Notes: a model not told the origin generated them from the letters alone. DNA of 64,000 nt from Flavobacteriales bacterium (GCA_016712535.1 JADJQW010000002.1:1116001-1180000), one strand, 5' to 3'. Numbered from the stretch's first letter, positions 33,514 through 42,692 are shown. Numbers and translations: made by a program.

Positions 33514-35373
33514 TCAGGGCTTGCGCGGCCCCTTGCGATGCGGCTTGGGCTCGAAGTAGCCCTTCTTGGCAAAGCCGCCTCGGTCGTTCCGTTCGGCTGG
33601 CCCGCGATAGCTGCTCTGGTGCGGGCGTTCACCCCCGCGATCGTCGCGTGGGCCCTTATGGAATCCTCCTCCGCCTTTGTATCCGCCGCTCCCCTTGTAC
33701 CCGCCACCTTCTTGCGGGCGATCGCTGTGAGGGCGCGCGGGACCTTGGCCCGGGCCCTGTGCTTCGTCCACGCGCACTTTGCGGCCCTTGTAATTGGCGC
33801 CCTTGAAAGCGTTGAAGACCTGCTCGAAGTGGTCAGGCTCCACGTCGACGAATGAATACACATCCTTGATGAGCATGCGCCCGATCACATCGCCCTGCAC
33901 GCCGCTCACGCCGCACACGTAACCGAGCATCTTGCCCTTGTCGAAGCCATCGGCGCTGCCCAGGTTGATGAACATCTGGCGGCCGGTGCTGAAGCGCTCG
34001 CGCGAGGAGGGGCGCTCCGCGCGTGCCGTATGGTCCTTGCGGCTCATGTCCACGTTCAGGTCCCCGAGGTCGCGGAACTGGGTGATGAGGCGATTGAACG
34101 CCACGCTCATGAAGCGCTCGATCAGCTCCTCCTTGCTGAAGGCCGATAACTCCGCATGGGCCGTAGGCAGGATGGAAGCGAGGGCATCATGATCCACTTC
34201 CACGTTCTTCAGCTTGTGCATGTAGGCCACCACCTGCGCGGTGCCGATATCGCCGCCGCCGGGCACGCGCACATAGGTGAAGTGGGTCTTCAACGAGCGT
34301 TCGAGCTGGCGGACCTTGCTCACATCGCGCAGGCCGATGATGCTGAGCGAGATGCCGGTCTTTCCCGCGCGCGCGGTGCGGCCGCTGCGATGGGTGTAGC
34401 TCTCAGCCTCACCGGGAAGGTCGAAGTGGATCACGTGCGTCACCTCGTTCACGTCGATGCCGCGGGCAGCCACGTCCGTGGCAATGAGCAGTTGCAAGGT
34501 GCGCGCCCGATAGCGCCCCATCACATGGTCCCGTTGCGCTTGGCTCAGGTCGCCGTGGATGGCGTCCGCGCTGAAGCCGTCCTTGATCAGGGCTGAAGCG
34601 AGTTCCTGCGTCTCATGCTTGGTTCGGCAGAACACGATGGCGAAGAGCTCGGGCTCCGCATCGATGAAGCGCTTGAGCGCGGCGAAGCGGTCGCGCGCAT
34701 GCACCACGCAGTACTGGTGGCGGATGGCTGATGCGGTGGTGTTGCGCTCGCCGATCTGCAGTTCCTGGGTCTCGCGCATGTAGCGCTTGGCGATGTGCCG
34801 GACCTCACTGCCCATGGTGGCGCTGAAGAGCCAGGTGCGCTTGTCTGCGGGCGTGGTCTGCAGGATCTCGGTGAGGTCCTCCTGGAAGCCCATGTTGAGC
34901 ATCTCATCGGCTTCGTCCAGTACCACGGTCTGCACGCCGCCGAGGTCAACCGCTTTTCGGCCGAGCAGATCGAGCAGGCGCCCGGGCGTGGCCACCACGA
35001 TGTTGGCGCCCCGGCTGATGGTGCGCATCTGGTCGCGGATGCTGGCGCCGCCGTATACGGCCACGGGCTTCACGCCGGGCAGGTGCTGCGCGAAGCGCTC
35101 CAGGTCGCCGGTGATCTGCACGCAGAGCTCGCGCGTGGGCGCCAGGATCAGGGCCTGAACGCAGCGCTCGCCCGGATCGATGTCCATGAGCAGGGGCAGG
35201 CCGAAGGCGCCGGTCTTGCCGGTTCCGGTCTGGGCCAGCACCACCACATCGTTCTCGCTGCCGAGCAGGTGCGGGATGGCCTTCTCCTGGACCGGTGTGG
35301 GCTGGTCCCAGCCAAGTTGCTGAAGGGAGCGGAGGATCTCCTCGCGGAGACCGAGCGAATCGAATGACGCCAT
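33514..35373 (-). CDS. DEAD-box ATP-dependent RNA helicase with DbpA/CsdA-type RNA-binding domain
   Basis: The 619-residue protein has the Q motif (FDSLGL...QQLGWDQPTPVQEKAIP), motif I AQTGTGKT, Ia PTRELC, TPGRLLDL, motif II DEADEML, motif III SATM, V RGIDVNEV and VI HRSGRTAR. After the helicase core comes an RNA-binding domain similar to that of DbpA/CsdA (FINLGSADGFDKGKMLGYVCGVSG...IKDVYSFVDVE) and a Gly/Arg-rich tail with GGGYKG repeats. It unwinds RNA in ribosome assembly or cold-shock mRNA turnover. The ATG at 35373 is chosen because the motif Q begins right after it. It is divergent from lpxC/fabZ. Confidence 0.95.
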   Translation of the reverse strand: MASFDSLGLREEILRSLQQLGWDQPTPVQEKAIPHLLGSENDVVVLAQTGTGKTGAFGLPLLMDIDPGERCVQALILAPTRELCVQITGDLERFAQHLPGVKPVAVYGGASIRDQMRTISRGANIVVATPGRLLDLLGRKAVDLGGVQTVVLDEADEMLNMGFQEDLTEILQTTPADKRTWLFSATMGSEVRHIAKRYMRETQELQIGERNTTASAIRHQYCVVHARDRFAALKRFIDAEPELFAIVFCRTKHETQELASALIKDGFSADAIHGDLSQAQRDHVMGRYRARTLQLLIATDVAARGIDVNEVTHVIHFDLPGEAESYTHRSGRTARAGKTGISLSIIGLRDVSKVRQLERSLKTHFTYVRVPGGGDIGTAQVVAYMHKLKNVEVDHDALASILPTAHAELSAFSKEELIERFMSVAFNRLITQFRDLGDLNVDMSRKDHTARAERPSSRERFSTGRQMFINLGSADGFDKGKMLGYVCGVSGVQGDVIGRMLIKDVYSFVDVEPDHFEQVFNAFKGANYKGRKVRVDEAQGPGQGPARPHSDRPQEGGGYKGSGGYKGGGGFHKGPRDDRGGERPHQSSYRGPAERNDRGGFAKKGYFEPKPHRKGPRKP

Positions 35374-35425
35374 GTGCGGTGGGATTGCGCCTTCACGCAA
35401 CGGGCGCGACGCGGTTCTCGGGCGG

Positions 35426-35433
35426 CGAAGGTA
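35426..35433 (-). promoter_or_regulatory. -7 box for the helicase gene
   Basis: TACCTTCG on the minus strand, 53 nt before the ATG at 35373. The same octamer appears on the plus strand at 35508 for the divergent lpxC/fabZ gene. Confidence 0.4.
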
Positions 35434-35507
35434 GGCGATGCCGGCTTGGCGGGCTTGCGCGGAATGCCCGGCCATTGCGGGGCTTCCACGCGCTTGCCTT
35501 GGCCAAG

Positions 35508-35515
35508 TACCTTCG
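35508..35515 (+). promoter_or_regulatory. -7 box for lpxC/fabZ
   Basis: TACCTTCG ends 26 nt before the ATG at 35542. It is a variant of TAnnTTTG that recurs before several genes in the window. Confidence 0.45.
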
Positions 35516-35541
35516 CCCGGCTCCGTGCGGGAGCACGTTCC

Positions 35542-37008
35542 ATGAGCGACAAGCAGCACACCCTGAAGGCCAGCGCCACCATCAAAGGCGTGGGCCTTCA
35601 CACCGGCGAACCAGTGACCCTCACCTTGCGGCCGGCTCCCATCGGGCATGGCTACAAGTTCCAGCGCACCGATCTGGAAGGTGAGCCCATCATCGATGCC
35701 GATGCCGAACTGGTGACCAGCACGGCGCGCGGCACCACCTTGGGCAAGGGCGAAGCCGTGGTGAACACCACTGAGCATGTGCTCAGCGCCTTGTATGCCC
35801 TGAACGTGGACAATTGCCTCTTGCAGCTATCCGGCCCTGAAGTGCCCATCATGGATGGCAGCGCCAAGGCCTTCGTGGATGCGATTGAAGCCGTTGGACT
35901 TCAGGAGCAGGATGCGCCGCGCAATTGGTACGAGCTCAAGGAACCGATCTGGTTCGAGACCAAGGAGCGCGGCACGGAGATGCTCGGCGTGCCAACCCCC
36001 GGCGGTGAGTTCCGCATCACCGTGATGGTCGATTACAATAGTCCGGTTCTCGGCACCCAGCACGCCAGCATGTACCGCGCAGAGGAATTCAAGACCGAGA
36101 TCGCTCCGTGCCGCACCTTCGTGTTCCTGCGCGAACTGGAGCAACTCGCCAAGGCCGGCTTGATCAAGGGCGGCGATCTGGACAATGCCATCGTGATGGA
36201 GGACCGAGAGGGAACCACGAAGGAGCAGCTGATGGAACTGGCGAAGCTCCTGGGCAAGGAGTACCGCGAAGTGGAGATACGCCGCAACGGGGTGCTCAAC
36301 ACCACGGACCTCAAATTCTACAACGAGCCCGCGCGCCACAAGCTGCTCGATATCGTGGGCGACCTGGCGCTGGTGGGCCGCCCCATCAAGGGCCACATCC
36401 TCGCTGCACGGCCCGGGCATTTCGGCAACACGAGCTTCGCGAAGCGCATCAAGGAGCTGATCCGCGAGGAAGAGAAGACCGCTGGGGTGCGCTTCGACCT
36501 TGCGAAGACCGTCTTCGACATCAACGACATCGAGCGGCTGCTCCCGCACCGCTATCCTTTCCTCTTGATCGACCGCATCGTTGCCATGACGGAGGACACG
36601 ATCACCGGCTTCAAGAACGTCACCTTCAACGAGCCCTTCTTCACCGGCCATTTCCCCGGGAATCCCGTGATGCCAGGCGTGCTCCAGATCGAGGCGATGG
36701 CGCAGGTGGGCGGCATCTTCGCCCTGAGCCAGGTGCCGGATCCGGAGAATTACACCACCTATTTCCTGAAGATCGACAGTGTGCGCTACCGCCGGAAGGT
36801 GATTCCGGGTGACACGCTTGTGTTCCACCTCACGCTGCTCTCGCCGATCAGGCGCGGCATCGTGCACATGAAGGGCCTTGGTTATGTGAATGGCCAGGTA
36901 GTCGTGGAAGCCGAGATGATGGCGCAGATCGCCCGGGACAAGGCGCCCGCCGCCACTTCCAAAGCCACCGACACCCCTGCGCCGAAGGCCACGGCGATCA
37001 AAGCATGA
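35542..37008 (+). CDS. lpxC/fabZ: Bifunctional UDP-3-O-acyl-N-acetylglucosamine deacetylase / 3-hydroxyacyl-ACP dehydratase
   Basis: The 488-residue fusion has an N-terminal LpxC domain (1-310) and a C-terminal FabZ domain (about 325-470). LpxC zinc ligands are H79 (NTTEHVLSAL), H266 and D270 (RHKLLD), with the catalytic H293 (PGHFGN). FabZ has NDIERLLPHRYPFLLIDRI and the active site H370 and E384 (FTGHFPGNPVMPGVLQIEAMAQ). LpxC commits UDP-acyl-GlcNAc to lipid A, and FabZ dehydrates 3-hydroxyacyl-ACP in fatty acid synthesis; the two compete for the same precursor pool. The fusion is a known feature of the Bacteroidota. The stop overlaps the lpxA start (ATGA). The ATG at 35542 is chosen because the LpxC fold begins there. 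Confidence 0.97.
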   Translation: MSDKQHTLKASATIKGVGLHTGEPVTLTLRPAPIGHGYKFQRTDLEGEPIIDADAELVTSTARGTTLGKGEAVVNTTEHVLSALYALNVDNCLLQLSGPEVPIMDGSAKAFVDAIEAVGLQEQDAPRNWYELKEPIWFETKERGTEMLGVPTPGGEFRITVMVDYNSPVLGTQHASMYRAEEFKTEIAPCRTFVFLRELEQLAKAGLIKGGDLDNAIVMEDREGTTKEQLMELAKLLGKEYREVEIRRNGVLNTTDLKFYNEPARHKLLDIVGDLALVGRPIKGHILAARPGHFGNTSFAKRIKELIREEEKTAGVRFDLAKTVFDINDIERLLPHRYPFLLIDRIVAMTEDTITGFKNVTFNEPFFTGHFPGNPVMPGVLQIEAMAQVGGIFALSQVPDPENYTTYFLKIDSVRYRRKVIPGDTLVFHLTLLSPIRRGIVHMKGLGYVNGQVVVEAEMMAQIARDKAPAATSKATDTPAPKATAIKA

Positions 37009-37787
37009 GCATCTCACCCCTTGCCTCCGTGCACCCCGATGCCAGGCTCGGCTCGCGGGTCACCATCGAGCCATTCGCCACCATCTATGCCGACGTGGAG
37101 ATCGGCGATGGCACATGGATCGGTCCCAATGCCGTGCTCATGGATGGCGCGCGCATCGGGAAGAACTGCAGGATCTTCCCCGGCGCCGTGATCGGCGCCA
37201 TCCCGCAGGACCTGAAATTCGCCGGAGAGGTCACCACGGCCGAAGTGGGCGATGGCACCACCATCCGCGAATGCGTCACCATCAACCGCGGCACGGCCGA
37301 CCGGCTGAAGACCGCCGTGGGCAGCAATTGCCTGCTGATGGCCTACGTGCACCTGGCGCATGATTGCATCGTGGGCAGTAACGTGGTGATCGCCAACAGC
37401 GTGAACCTCGCGGGGCATGTGACGATCGACGACTGGGCCATCCTCGAGGGCAATGTGGCCGTGCAGCAGTTCATCCACATCGGCGCGCACAGCTTCATCG
37501 CCGGCGCCTCGCTGGTGCGCAAGAACGTGCCGCCCTTCGTGAAGGCCGCGCGCGAGCCGCTGAGCTACGTGGGCGTGAACGTGGTGGGCCTTCGCCGCCG
37601 CGGCTTCACCGATGAGCAGATCACCCGCATCGAGGACATCTACCGCGAGATCTTCGTGCGCAACAGCAACGTGGAGCGCGCCGTGCTGAACGTGATGCAG
37701 GGCATGCCGCGCAGCCATGAACGCGGGGTGATCCTTGATTTCATCAACAACAGCCCCAAGGGCATCATGCGCGGGCTGGCTGAGTAG
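37005..37787 (+). CDS. lpxA: UDP-N-acetylglucosamine acyltransferase
   Basis: The 260-residue left-handed beta-helix enzyme carries out the first step of lipid A synthesis, acylating UDP-GlcNAc. Hexapeptide repeats run from ASVHPDARLG through IGKNCRIFPGAVIG. The catalytic His lies in YVHLAHDCIVG, and NVVGLRRRGF and the C-terminal helical domain are typical. It overlaps lpxC/fabZ by 4 nt, as is usual in this phylum. The acyl chain length cannot be read from the sequence. Confidence 0.97.
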   Translation: MSISPLASVHPDARLGSRVTIEPFATIYADVEIGDGTWIGPNAVLMDGARIGKNCRIFPGAVIGAIPQDLKFAGEVTTAEVGDGTTIRECVTINRGTADRLKTAVGSNCLLMAYVHLAHDCIVGSNVVIANSVNLAGHVTIDDWAILEGNVAVQQFIHIGAHSFIAGASLVRKNVPPFVKAAREPLSYVGVNVVGLRRRGFTDEQITRIEDIYREIFVRNSNVERAVLNVMQGMPRSHERGVILDFINNSPKGIMRGLAE

Positions 37788-37814
37788 CCGCATCGCATCG
37801 GCTCCCCGTTCAGC

Positions 37815-38192
37815 ATGGATCTCCAGCGCCGCCTCACGCTTTATCTATTCGGCCTCATTATCGGCGGCGGAGCCGCCTACTGGTTCTATGGCGAGCGCCT
37901 CACGAGCGGCGCTTGGATGCCGGAGGCGAAACTGAAGCAGCGCCTAGCCAGCACCTTGCTGAAGGCGACGCCCAGCGCACAGGTGCAACTCGATGCTCGG
38001 AGCATCACGCTCTCCGGGATCCGCCATCGCATGGACAGCGCGCAGATCGATTTCAGCGCGTCGCGACGCGGGCCCGACAGCTTGATCTATGCGGTGAGCG
38101 CGCCGTTCAATGGCCAGTATTTGCGGCTCCGCATCAGCGCAATGCGCGATTTCGACCGCGATAGCACGGCCACGCTGCTGGACTTGCGCTAA
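37815..38192 (+). CDS. Small membrane-anchored protein after lpxA (125 aa)
   Basis: The protein has an N-terminal transmembrane helix (LYLFGLIIGGGAAYWFYG) and a periplasmic part with AWMPEAKLKQRLASTLLKA and a predicted beta sheet. It resembles the small DUF4258-type proteins that often sit in Bacteroidota lipid A or neighbouring gene strings, but this is a resemblance of layout only. It follows lpxA by 27 nt and ends overlapping the convergent gene by 4 nt. Function unknown. Confidence 0.6.
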   Translation: MDLQRRLTLYLFGLIIGGGAAYWFYGERLTSGAWMPEAKLKQRLASTLLKATPSAQVQLDARSITLSGIRHRMDSAQIDFSASRRGPDSLIYAVSAPFNGQYLRLRISAMRDFDRDSTATLLDLR

Positions 38193-38590
38193 GCCGGCAT
38201 CGGCTGAATACCGGCGTAGTGCGCCTGCACCTCATCGTTGAGCAGCACCACGAGGGTGAAGATGCCCAGCGCCATGCCGATGGGGAAGTTGAGGCAGCAG
38301 AGACCTGCCACTACGAGCGAGCCGGTACGGTTGCGGCGCTGCGCGATCCAGCGGCCGCTGAAAATGATGAGCAGGCCCCAGACCTCGATCAGCGCAAAGA
38401 GCACCCAGCCCAGGCCTTGGAAGATGCCGCCCACGACGGCGGGCGCTGGATCGTTGTGCTCGCCGGCCGCGAGGTCGCTGCTGAGGAAAAGGCCCATGCC
38501 CACCAACGCGAGCACGGCGATGCCGCCCACGCAGGTGAGGATGCCATACACGTAGTGCAGCACGGAAAGGGTAGGGAGGTGGCGGTTCAT
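38189..38590 (-). CDS. Predicted membrane protein, four transmembrane helices (133 aa)
   Basis: Hydrophobic segments at about 12-35, 55-75 (GIFQGLGWVLFALIEVWGLLIIF), 90-112 and possibly a split first helix suggest a small integral membrane protein similar to DUF4064-type proteins. The motif IAQRRNRTGSLVVAGLCCLNFPIGMALGIFTL is typical of this group. It ends overlapping the gene at 37815 by 4 nt on the other strand. Function unknown. Confidence 0.65.
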   Translation of the reverse strand: MNRHLPTLSVLHYVYGILTCVGGIAVLALVGMGLFLSSDLAAGEHNDPAPAVVGGIFQGLGWVLFALIEVWGLLIIFSGRWIAQRRNRTGSLVVAGLCCLNFPIGMALGIFTLVVLLNDEVQAHYAGIQPMPA

Positions 38591-38890
38591 GATGGGTTGG
38601 TTGTGGAGCGAACCTAGCTGCCCTGGTCATCAAGGGACGCTTTGTTGCATCTGCGGCGATGCGCATGGATGAGCGGCTGATGGGCTGCGTTCATCATCGG
38701 CATCGAGCACCAAGGTTCCTATCCGGTTCGTAATTGGTGCATAACTCGAAGTTCGGTTTCTGGGATCTTGAAGTATAACTTGTGTGCACCTACCGAGCTA
38801 TGAGCCGCATGGTGACACTAAACACCCCAGATCATTCGCTTGTATGCGGGTCAGCTGCGGTGTTGCACGCGGCTTCCGCGAGGCGGCCAG

Positions 38891-38940
38891 GCCGACTGGC
38901 CGACTGGCCGACTGGCCGACTGGCCGACTGGCCGACTGGC
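38891..38940 (+). repeat. 8-bp tandem repeat (GCCGACTG, 6.25 copies) in a 445-nt gap
   Basis: GCCGACTG is repeated perfectly six times (38891-38938) plus two bases. It lies about 100 nt upstream of the secreted protein gene at 39036. The unit length is not a multiple of three, so copy-number change would shift the frame of the open reading frame that runs through it into that gene, and would also alter promoter spacing. The remainder of 38591-39035 holds no supportable gene; it becomes AT-richer from about 38,700. Confidence 0.9.
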
Positions 38941-39007
38941 TTAGTTTTTCAACCGACCAAAGTACCGCGAGACCTGCATCTCTGGGTTGCGGTTGCGGGC
39001 AGCGCCG

Positions 39008-39015
39008 TACCTTCT
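39008..39015 (+). promoter_or_regulatory. Possible -7 box before the gene at 39036
   Basis: TACCTTCT ends 20 nt before the ATG. TTG triplets occur 15 and 21 nt upstream rather than at 25, so this is only a candidate. Confidence 0.3.
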
Positions 39016-39035
39016 TCGCTTCAAACCACATGGTC

Positions 39036-40019
39036 ATGAAGCACGCCCGCATTTCGCTGCTTACGCTGGTTGCCCTCGCCTTGAGCGCTACGCGTTCACC
39101 AGCCCAGAACCTGGTTCCGAACGGGAGTTTTGAGGAGTACATCACTTGCCCATGGGCTCTGGCGCAGGTCGATTCTTGTGTAGGCTGGAAAACATGGTAC
39201 CGTACACCTGACTACTTCCATTCGTGCAGTAAAACGAATCTCAATAGTGTTCCGCAGAACATAGTTGTGAACCAATTGGCTTCTCATGGCGACGCATATT
39301 GTGGATTTATTGCCGCACTTCCATTTCAAGACGCCATTGAGATCCTTGGCGCGCAACTTGACCAAGAACTTGATGTAGGCGTCCCCGTTTACGTTTCGCT
39401 GAAACTCTCTGTTGGAGTTGGAGGGACACAAATTGACTATCGCCATACCAGCGACAAGGTGGGTGTACGGTTCACGACCACCGAGCAGCAATGGCTGGTA
39501 ACTACGGATCCCCCGAATTATGCCCATCTGGTGCTTTCCGAGCCGCTGCCGAACGTGGGGGAGTGGACGACGCTCAATGGCACGTTCGTTCCGGATTCGG
39601 CGTACCGATTCATCTCAATCGGGCGCTTTCACACCTGGGATTCATTGCAATTCGTTGAGGTGAACCCCGGCGGCATGAACCCGGGTGCATACTTCCTTGT
39701 GGATGAAGTGTGCGTAGCCTACGACCAGGAGGATTGCAGTTTCCCTCAAGGCATTGAAGAATGGGCAGGAACCGAAGTGGTTGTTTTCCCGAATCCATGC
39801 GCATCGGGTTTTTGGGTTCGGCTGCGCGGTGCTGGATTTACGCCCAATCGGGCTGTAATATCTAATGCTCTTGGGCAAGTAGTGCTCGACCAGAGGCTCG
39901 CGGCAAGTGCTGAGTGGTTCGTGAACATGGAGGAGTTCCCAACTGGCCTATATGCTGTTGAGATTATGTCCGGTGGCCGAGCGATGCCGCCAATCAGAGT
40001 AGTCAAGCAAAACCCCTAA
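39036..40019 (+). CDS. Secreted protein with T9SS type A sorting domain, lower GC
   Basis: The 327-residue protein has a signal peptide (MKHARISLLTLVALALSATRSPAQ) followed by NLVPNGSFEEY and CVGWKTWYRTPDYFHSC. This is the opening of a jelly-roll-like carbohydrate-binding type of domain often found in T9SS or OmpA-containing Bacteroidota proteins. The C-terminus has VVVFPNPCASGF and FPTGLYAVEIM strands of a type A sorting domain. The gene is clearly lower in GC (about 50%) than its neighbours, suggesting acquisition. The frame continues upstream through the 8-bp repeat, but the signal peptide fixes the start. It is 11 nt before the S74 gene. Confidence 0.8.
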   Translation: MKHARISLLTLVALALSATRSPAQNLVPNGSFEEYITCPWALAQVDSCVGWKTWYRTPDYFHSCSKTNLNSVPQNIVVNQLASHGDAYCGFIAALPFQDAIEILGAQLDQELDVGVPVYVSLKLSVGVGGTQIDYRHTSDKVGVRFTTTEQQWLVTTDPPNYAHLVLSEPLPNVGEWTTLNGTFVPDSAYRFISIGRFHTWDSLQFVEVNPGGMNPGAYFLVDEVCVAYDQEDCSFPQGIEEWAGTEVVVFPNPCASGFWVRLRGAGFTPNRAVISNALGQVVLDQRLAASAEWFVNMEEFPTGLYAVEIMSGGRAMPPIRVVKQNP

Positions 40020-40030
40020 CCCCATTTCCC

Positions 40031-42436
40031 ATGAATTACAGATTCCTTCGAGGAGGTGCTAATTGCCTAGTCGGTTGCTTTGCGTTTTCATCGGTGGTGG
40101 CGCAGAACGATGGTGATCATCCTGTAACAGACCCAATTCTGAACATCACTTACCTAGCTCCGGATGCGCAAATAAACCTGGGTGCCACTCAGCCCGCTGG
40201 CCTCACCGTTGGCACCGCGCCGAACACTGCCGCCGCTCTTGTGGTGGATGGCGCGCAACTGGGCCATTTGAACACGTTTTGGACGCATGCCACGCAACCA
40301 AACCTGATTGACTGGCAGCGTTGGCAGATGACGAAGACGATTGCGGGTCTGCCGAACATTGGTATCGGAAGGATCTTCAGCCGGGGCGGCACGGACCATA
40401 GCTTCAACATCGATGCATCTTCCGGCGATCTGAAGCTCTTCACGAACGGACTTCCCCGTGCGTCTCTGTATTACCGCCAAGGCAATACCACGATCAATGG
40501 CGCCGCGTTCAACCAGACCGGGTACTTCGCGCTTGCGGGACGGCAGCAGTTCTTCGATTGGACAAGTGCGTCCGGTTCCCCCGGACCGTTCAGCCGGCTG
40601 CATCTGGTTGATGGCACGGGTTCCAATACACCAGGCATTTATGCCCCCACGCTTGGCTTCAGGGGCTGGCACCGCAACGGCATCACGATCACAGGGAACA
40701 GCGACCACATGTACTTCGGCCACAAGTACGGCGCAAGCAACGGGCAGGGCCAGGCGGTGCTGCAATGGAGCGAGGGAACGCTCGATGCGGACCGGCAATC
40801 GCTGAGCTTCCGTTTTGCGACCACGCCGGGTGCAGGCGGTGGCGCTGAGAGCGATGAGGGCCTCGAGGTCATGCGCCTCTGGCCGGAGAGCAACACCTCC
40901 GGCTACGTGGGCGTCGGCGATTTCGTTGGTGCCGCGCAGAACCCCAGCGAGCGGTTGGACCTGCTTGACCGGACCATCCGTTTGCGCAACTTCACGGACA
41001 ACACCTACCTGAACAACACCTACGACCGCGTGCTGGTGGTGAACCCCTCCGATGGCCGTGTGCATTGGCGTGCGGCCAACACCCTAGGCATCGGCGATTG
41101 CGAATGGACGCTTCAAGGCTCAGCGGGCACCAACAGCGATGTGGCCACGGCCTATCTGGGCAATACGGGTTGCCCCCAGGAGGACCGTGCGGTCGGCATC
41201 GGCATCCAGCAACCGGCCTACAAGCTCGACGTGGACCACTCGGATGAGTATTTCCAACGGCCGGGCGGGCTGCGCGTGCGCGTGAAGACAGATAATGCAG
41301 GTTGGCGCTATGGCATCGATAGCTACGTAGAACCGATGGTGGGAGGGGCTGAATTGGAGTTCGCCGCCGGAGTGCTGTCCAACCTGAAGAACGTTGGTCG
41401 GTCAAGTGATGGTATAGCGGATGGCTATGCCGTATTCGCCCGGCACACCACCGATCAGAACCTGTTCGTGCGCAAGACTCATGGTGTGCATGGCGATGCA
41501 TGGGCAGCAGCGGGCACCATCACTCTGGCGCATGGGGGTCTCTTCACTGCGCGCGTCACCGACGATGGCAACGTGTCGCGGAACTACGGCGTTTACGGCA
41601 GCGCCACGGGCGGCGCGGCGAACTTCAGCGTTTACGGGGCCTACCCAGGCGCAGGTGCGAATAATTGGGCGGGGTACTTCGATGGAGATGTCACGGTCAA
41701 CGGCGCAGGTTATATCCCAGGAGGCACTTGGAACCCCTCTGATGAGTCGTTAAAGACGAATTTGGAGCCCATCATCGGTGCTTCAGACGTGATTGCAGCA
41801 CTGAATCCGATGAGCTACGAGTTCTTAGTGGATGAGCATCCCAATGCAGGTCTGCCGGACGGCTATCAAGCTGGCCTTATGATCCAGGATGTCGAACCCC
41901 TGCTCCCGCACCTCGTGCGGGATGTCGCTGTGCCTGCTTTGCTCGATTCAATGGGGAACCAGCTTGCTCCGGCGGAGACCATCAAGGCGATGAACTACAC
42001 TGGTTTGATCCCCTATCTCATCGGGGCCATCAAGGAGCAGCAAGCCACCATTTCGGCTATGCAGGAGCAACTCGCAGCCACGCAACAACTTGTTGCGAAT
42101 TGCTGCGCCAACCCTGACGGTAGCGATCAGCGCTCCAGTACCGAGGTGGACGCCGAGAAACTCACCCCAACCCAAGAGCGCATGCTCCGCATCGCGCCCA
42201 ACCCGTTCACGGACCGCACCACATTGTTCTGCACCCTCGAACGCTCGGGCCGCATGCAGTTGCTGGCCAACAGCGCCGATGGCCGCAGCCTCCTGGTGCT
42301 GAGCGAGGGCCAGCGCGAGGCCGGTGAGTTCCAGCACGAGTGGAGCACCGAGAACCTGGCACCCGGCGTGTATTACATCACCCTCTTGCTCGATGGCGAG
42401 CCGGTGGTGAAGCGCGCCGTGAAGGTGGGGCGGTAG
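40031..42436 (+). CDS. Tail-fibre-like protein with S74 self-cleaving chaperone domain and T9SS sorting domain
   Basis: The 801-residue protein opens with a likely signal peptide (ending SVVAQ) and long beta-rich, Asn/Gly-rich sequence. Near 570-690 it has NPSDESLKTNLEPI, LNPMSYEFLVDE, GYQAGLMIQDVEPLLPHLV and YTGLIPYLIGAIKEQQATI, the peptidase S74 (intramolecular chaperone) signature in which the Ser of SDESLK is the expected nucleophile. A coiled coil follows (IKEQQATISAMQEQLAATQQ). The C-terminus has RIAPNPFTDRT and GVYYITLLLDG, a T9SS type A domain. S74 domains fold trimeric fibres and then cut themselves off. The organisation suggests a bacterial surface fibre rather than a phage protein. 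Confidence 0.85.
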   Translation: MNYRFLRGGANCLVGCFAFSSVVAQNDGDHPVTDPILNITYLAPDAQINLGATQPAGLTVGTAPNTAAALVVDGAQLGHLNTFWTHATQPNLIDWQRWQMTKTIAGLPNIGIGRIFSRGGTDHSFNIDASSGDLKLFTNGLPRASLYYRQGNTTINGAAFNQTGYFALAGRQQFFDWTSASGSPGPFSRLHLVDGTGSNTPGIYAPTLGFRGWHRNGITITGNSDHMYFGHKYGASNGQGQAVLQWSEGTLDADRQSLSFRFATTPGAGGGAESDEGLEVMRLWPESNTSGYVGVGDFVGAAQNPSERLDLLDRTIRLRNFTDNTYLNNTYDRVLVVNPSDGRVHWRAANTLGIGDCEWTLQGSAGTNSDVATAYLGNTGCPQEDRAVGIGIQQPAYKLDVDHSDEYFQRPGGLRVRVKTDNAGWRYGIDSYVEPMVGGAELEFAAGVLSNLKNVGRSSDGIADGYAVFARHTTDQNLFVRKTHGVHGDAWAAAGTITLAHGGLFTARVTDDGNVSRNYGVYGSATGGAANFSVYGAYPGAGANNWAGYFDGDVTVNGAGYIPGGTWNPSDESLKTNLEPIIGASDVIAALNPMSYEFLVDEHPNAGLPDGYQAGLMIQDVEPLLPHLVRDVAVPALLDSMGNQLAPAETIKAMNYTGLIPYLIGAIKEQQATISAMQEQLAATQQLVANCCANPDGSDQRSSTEVDAEKLTPTQERMLRIAPNPFTDRTTLFCTLERSGRMQLLANSADGRSLLVLSEGQREAGEFQHEWSTENLAPGVYYITLLLDGEPVVKRAVKVGR

Positions 42437-42494
42437 CTGTTTCGGATGCCTGTAATCGGCAGGTTCCGATAGCGGCATTCAAAAGGTCGGAAGG

Positions 42495-42540
42495 GGAGCG
42501 GGTGCAATCGTTCAGCGCCCGCTCCTTTTTCTTGGATAGT
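42495..42540 (+). terminator. Intrinsic terminator after the S74 gene
   Basis: GGAGCGGG (42495-42502) pairs with CCCGCTCC (42528-42535) across a 25-nt loop, followed by TTTTT. It closes the unit of the two genes from 39036. Confidence 0.75.
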
Positions 42541-42692
42541 CTGATAGGGGGCACGCCTCGCCCCGTCACCCCTAATTCCCGGTCCGTCAGGTCCTTGGGG
42601 TGGTTTTTCCACCATCGGACACTAGCTTTATGCTCCAAGGCAACCAATGGCGCATGTCCCTTGTCATTGAACAGCCCTTCAGACCGATTCCC

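Noticed and set aside
35374..35778. N-terminal extension of the helicase of about 135 residues
   Set aside because: It runs antisense through the lpxC start, has low-complexity composition, and the Q motif starts directly after the ATG at 35373.
38891..38940. Possible CRISPR array
   Set aside because: The units are 8 bp with no spacers, so it is a simple tandem repeat.
40031..42436. Prophage tail-fibre gene
   Set aside because: There are no other phage genes nearby, and the protein has a signal peptide and a T9SS sorting domain, so it is a bacterial surface protein.
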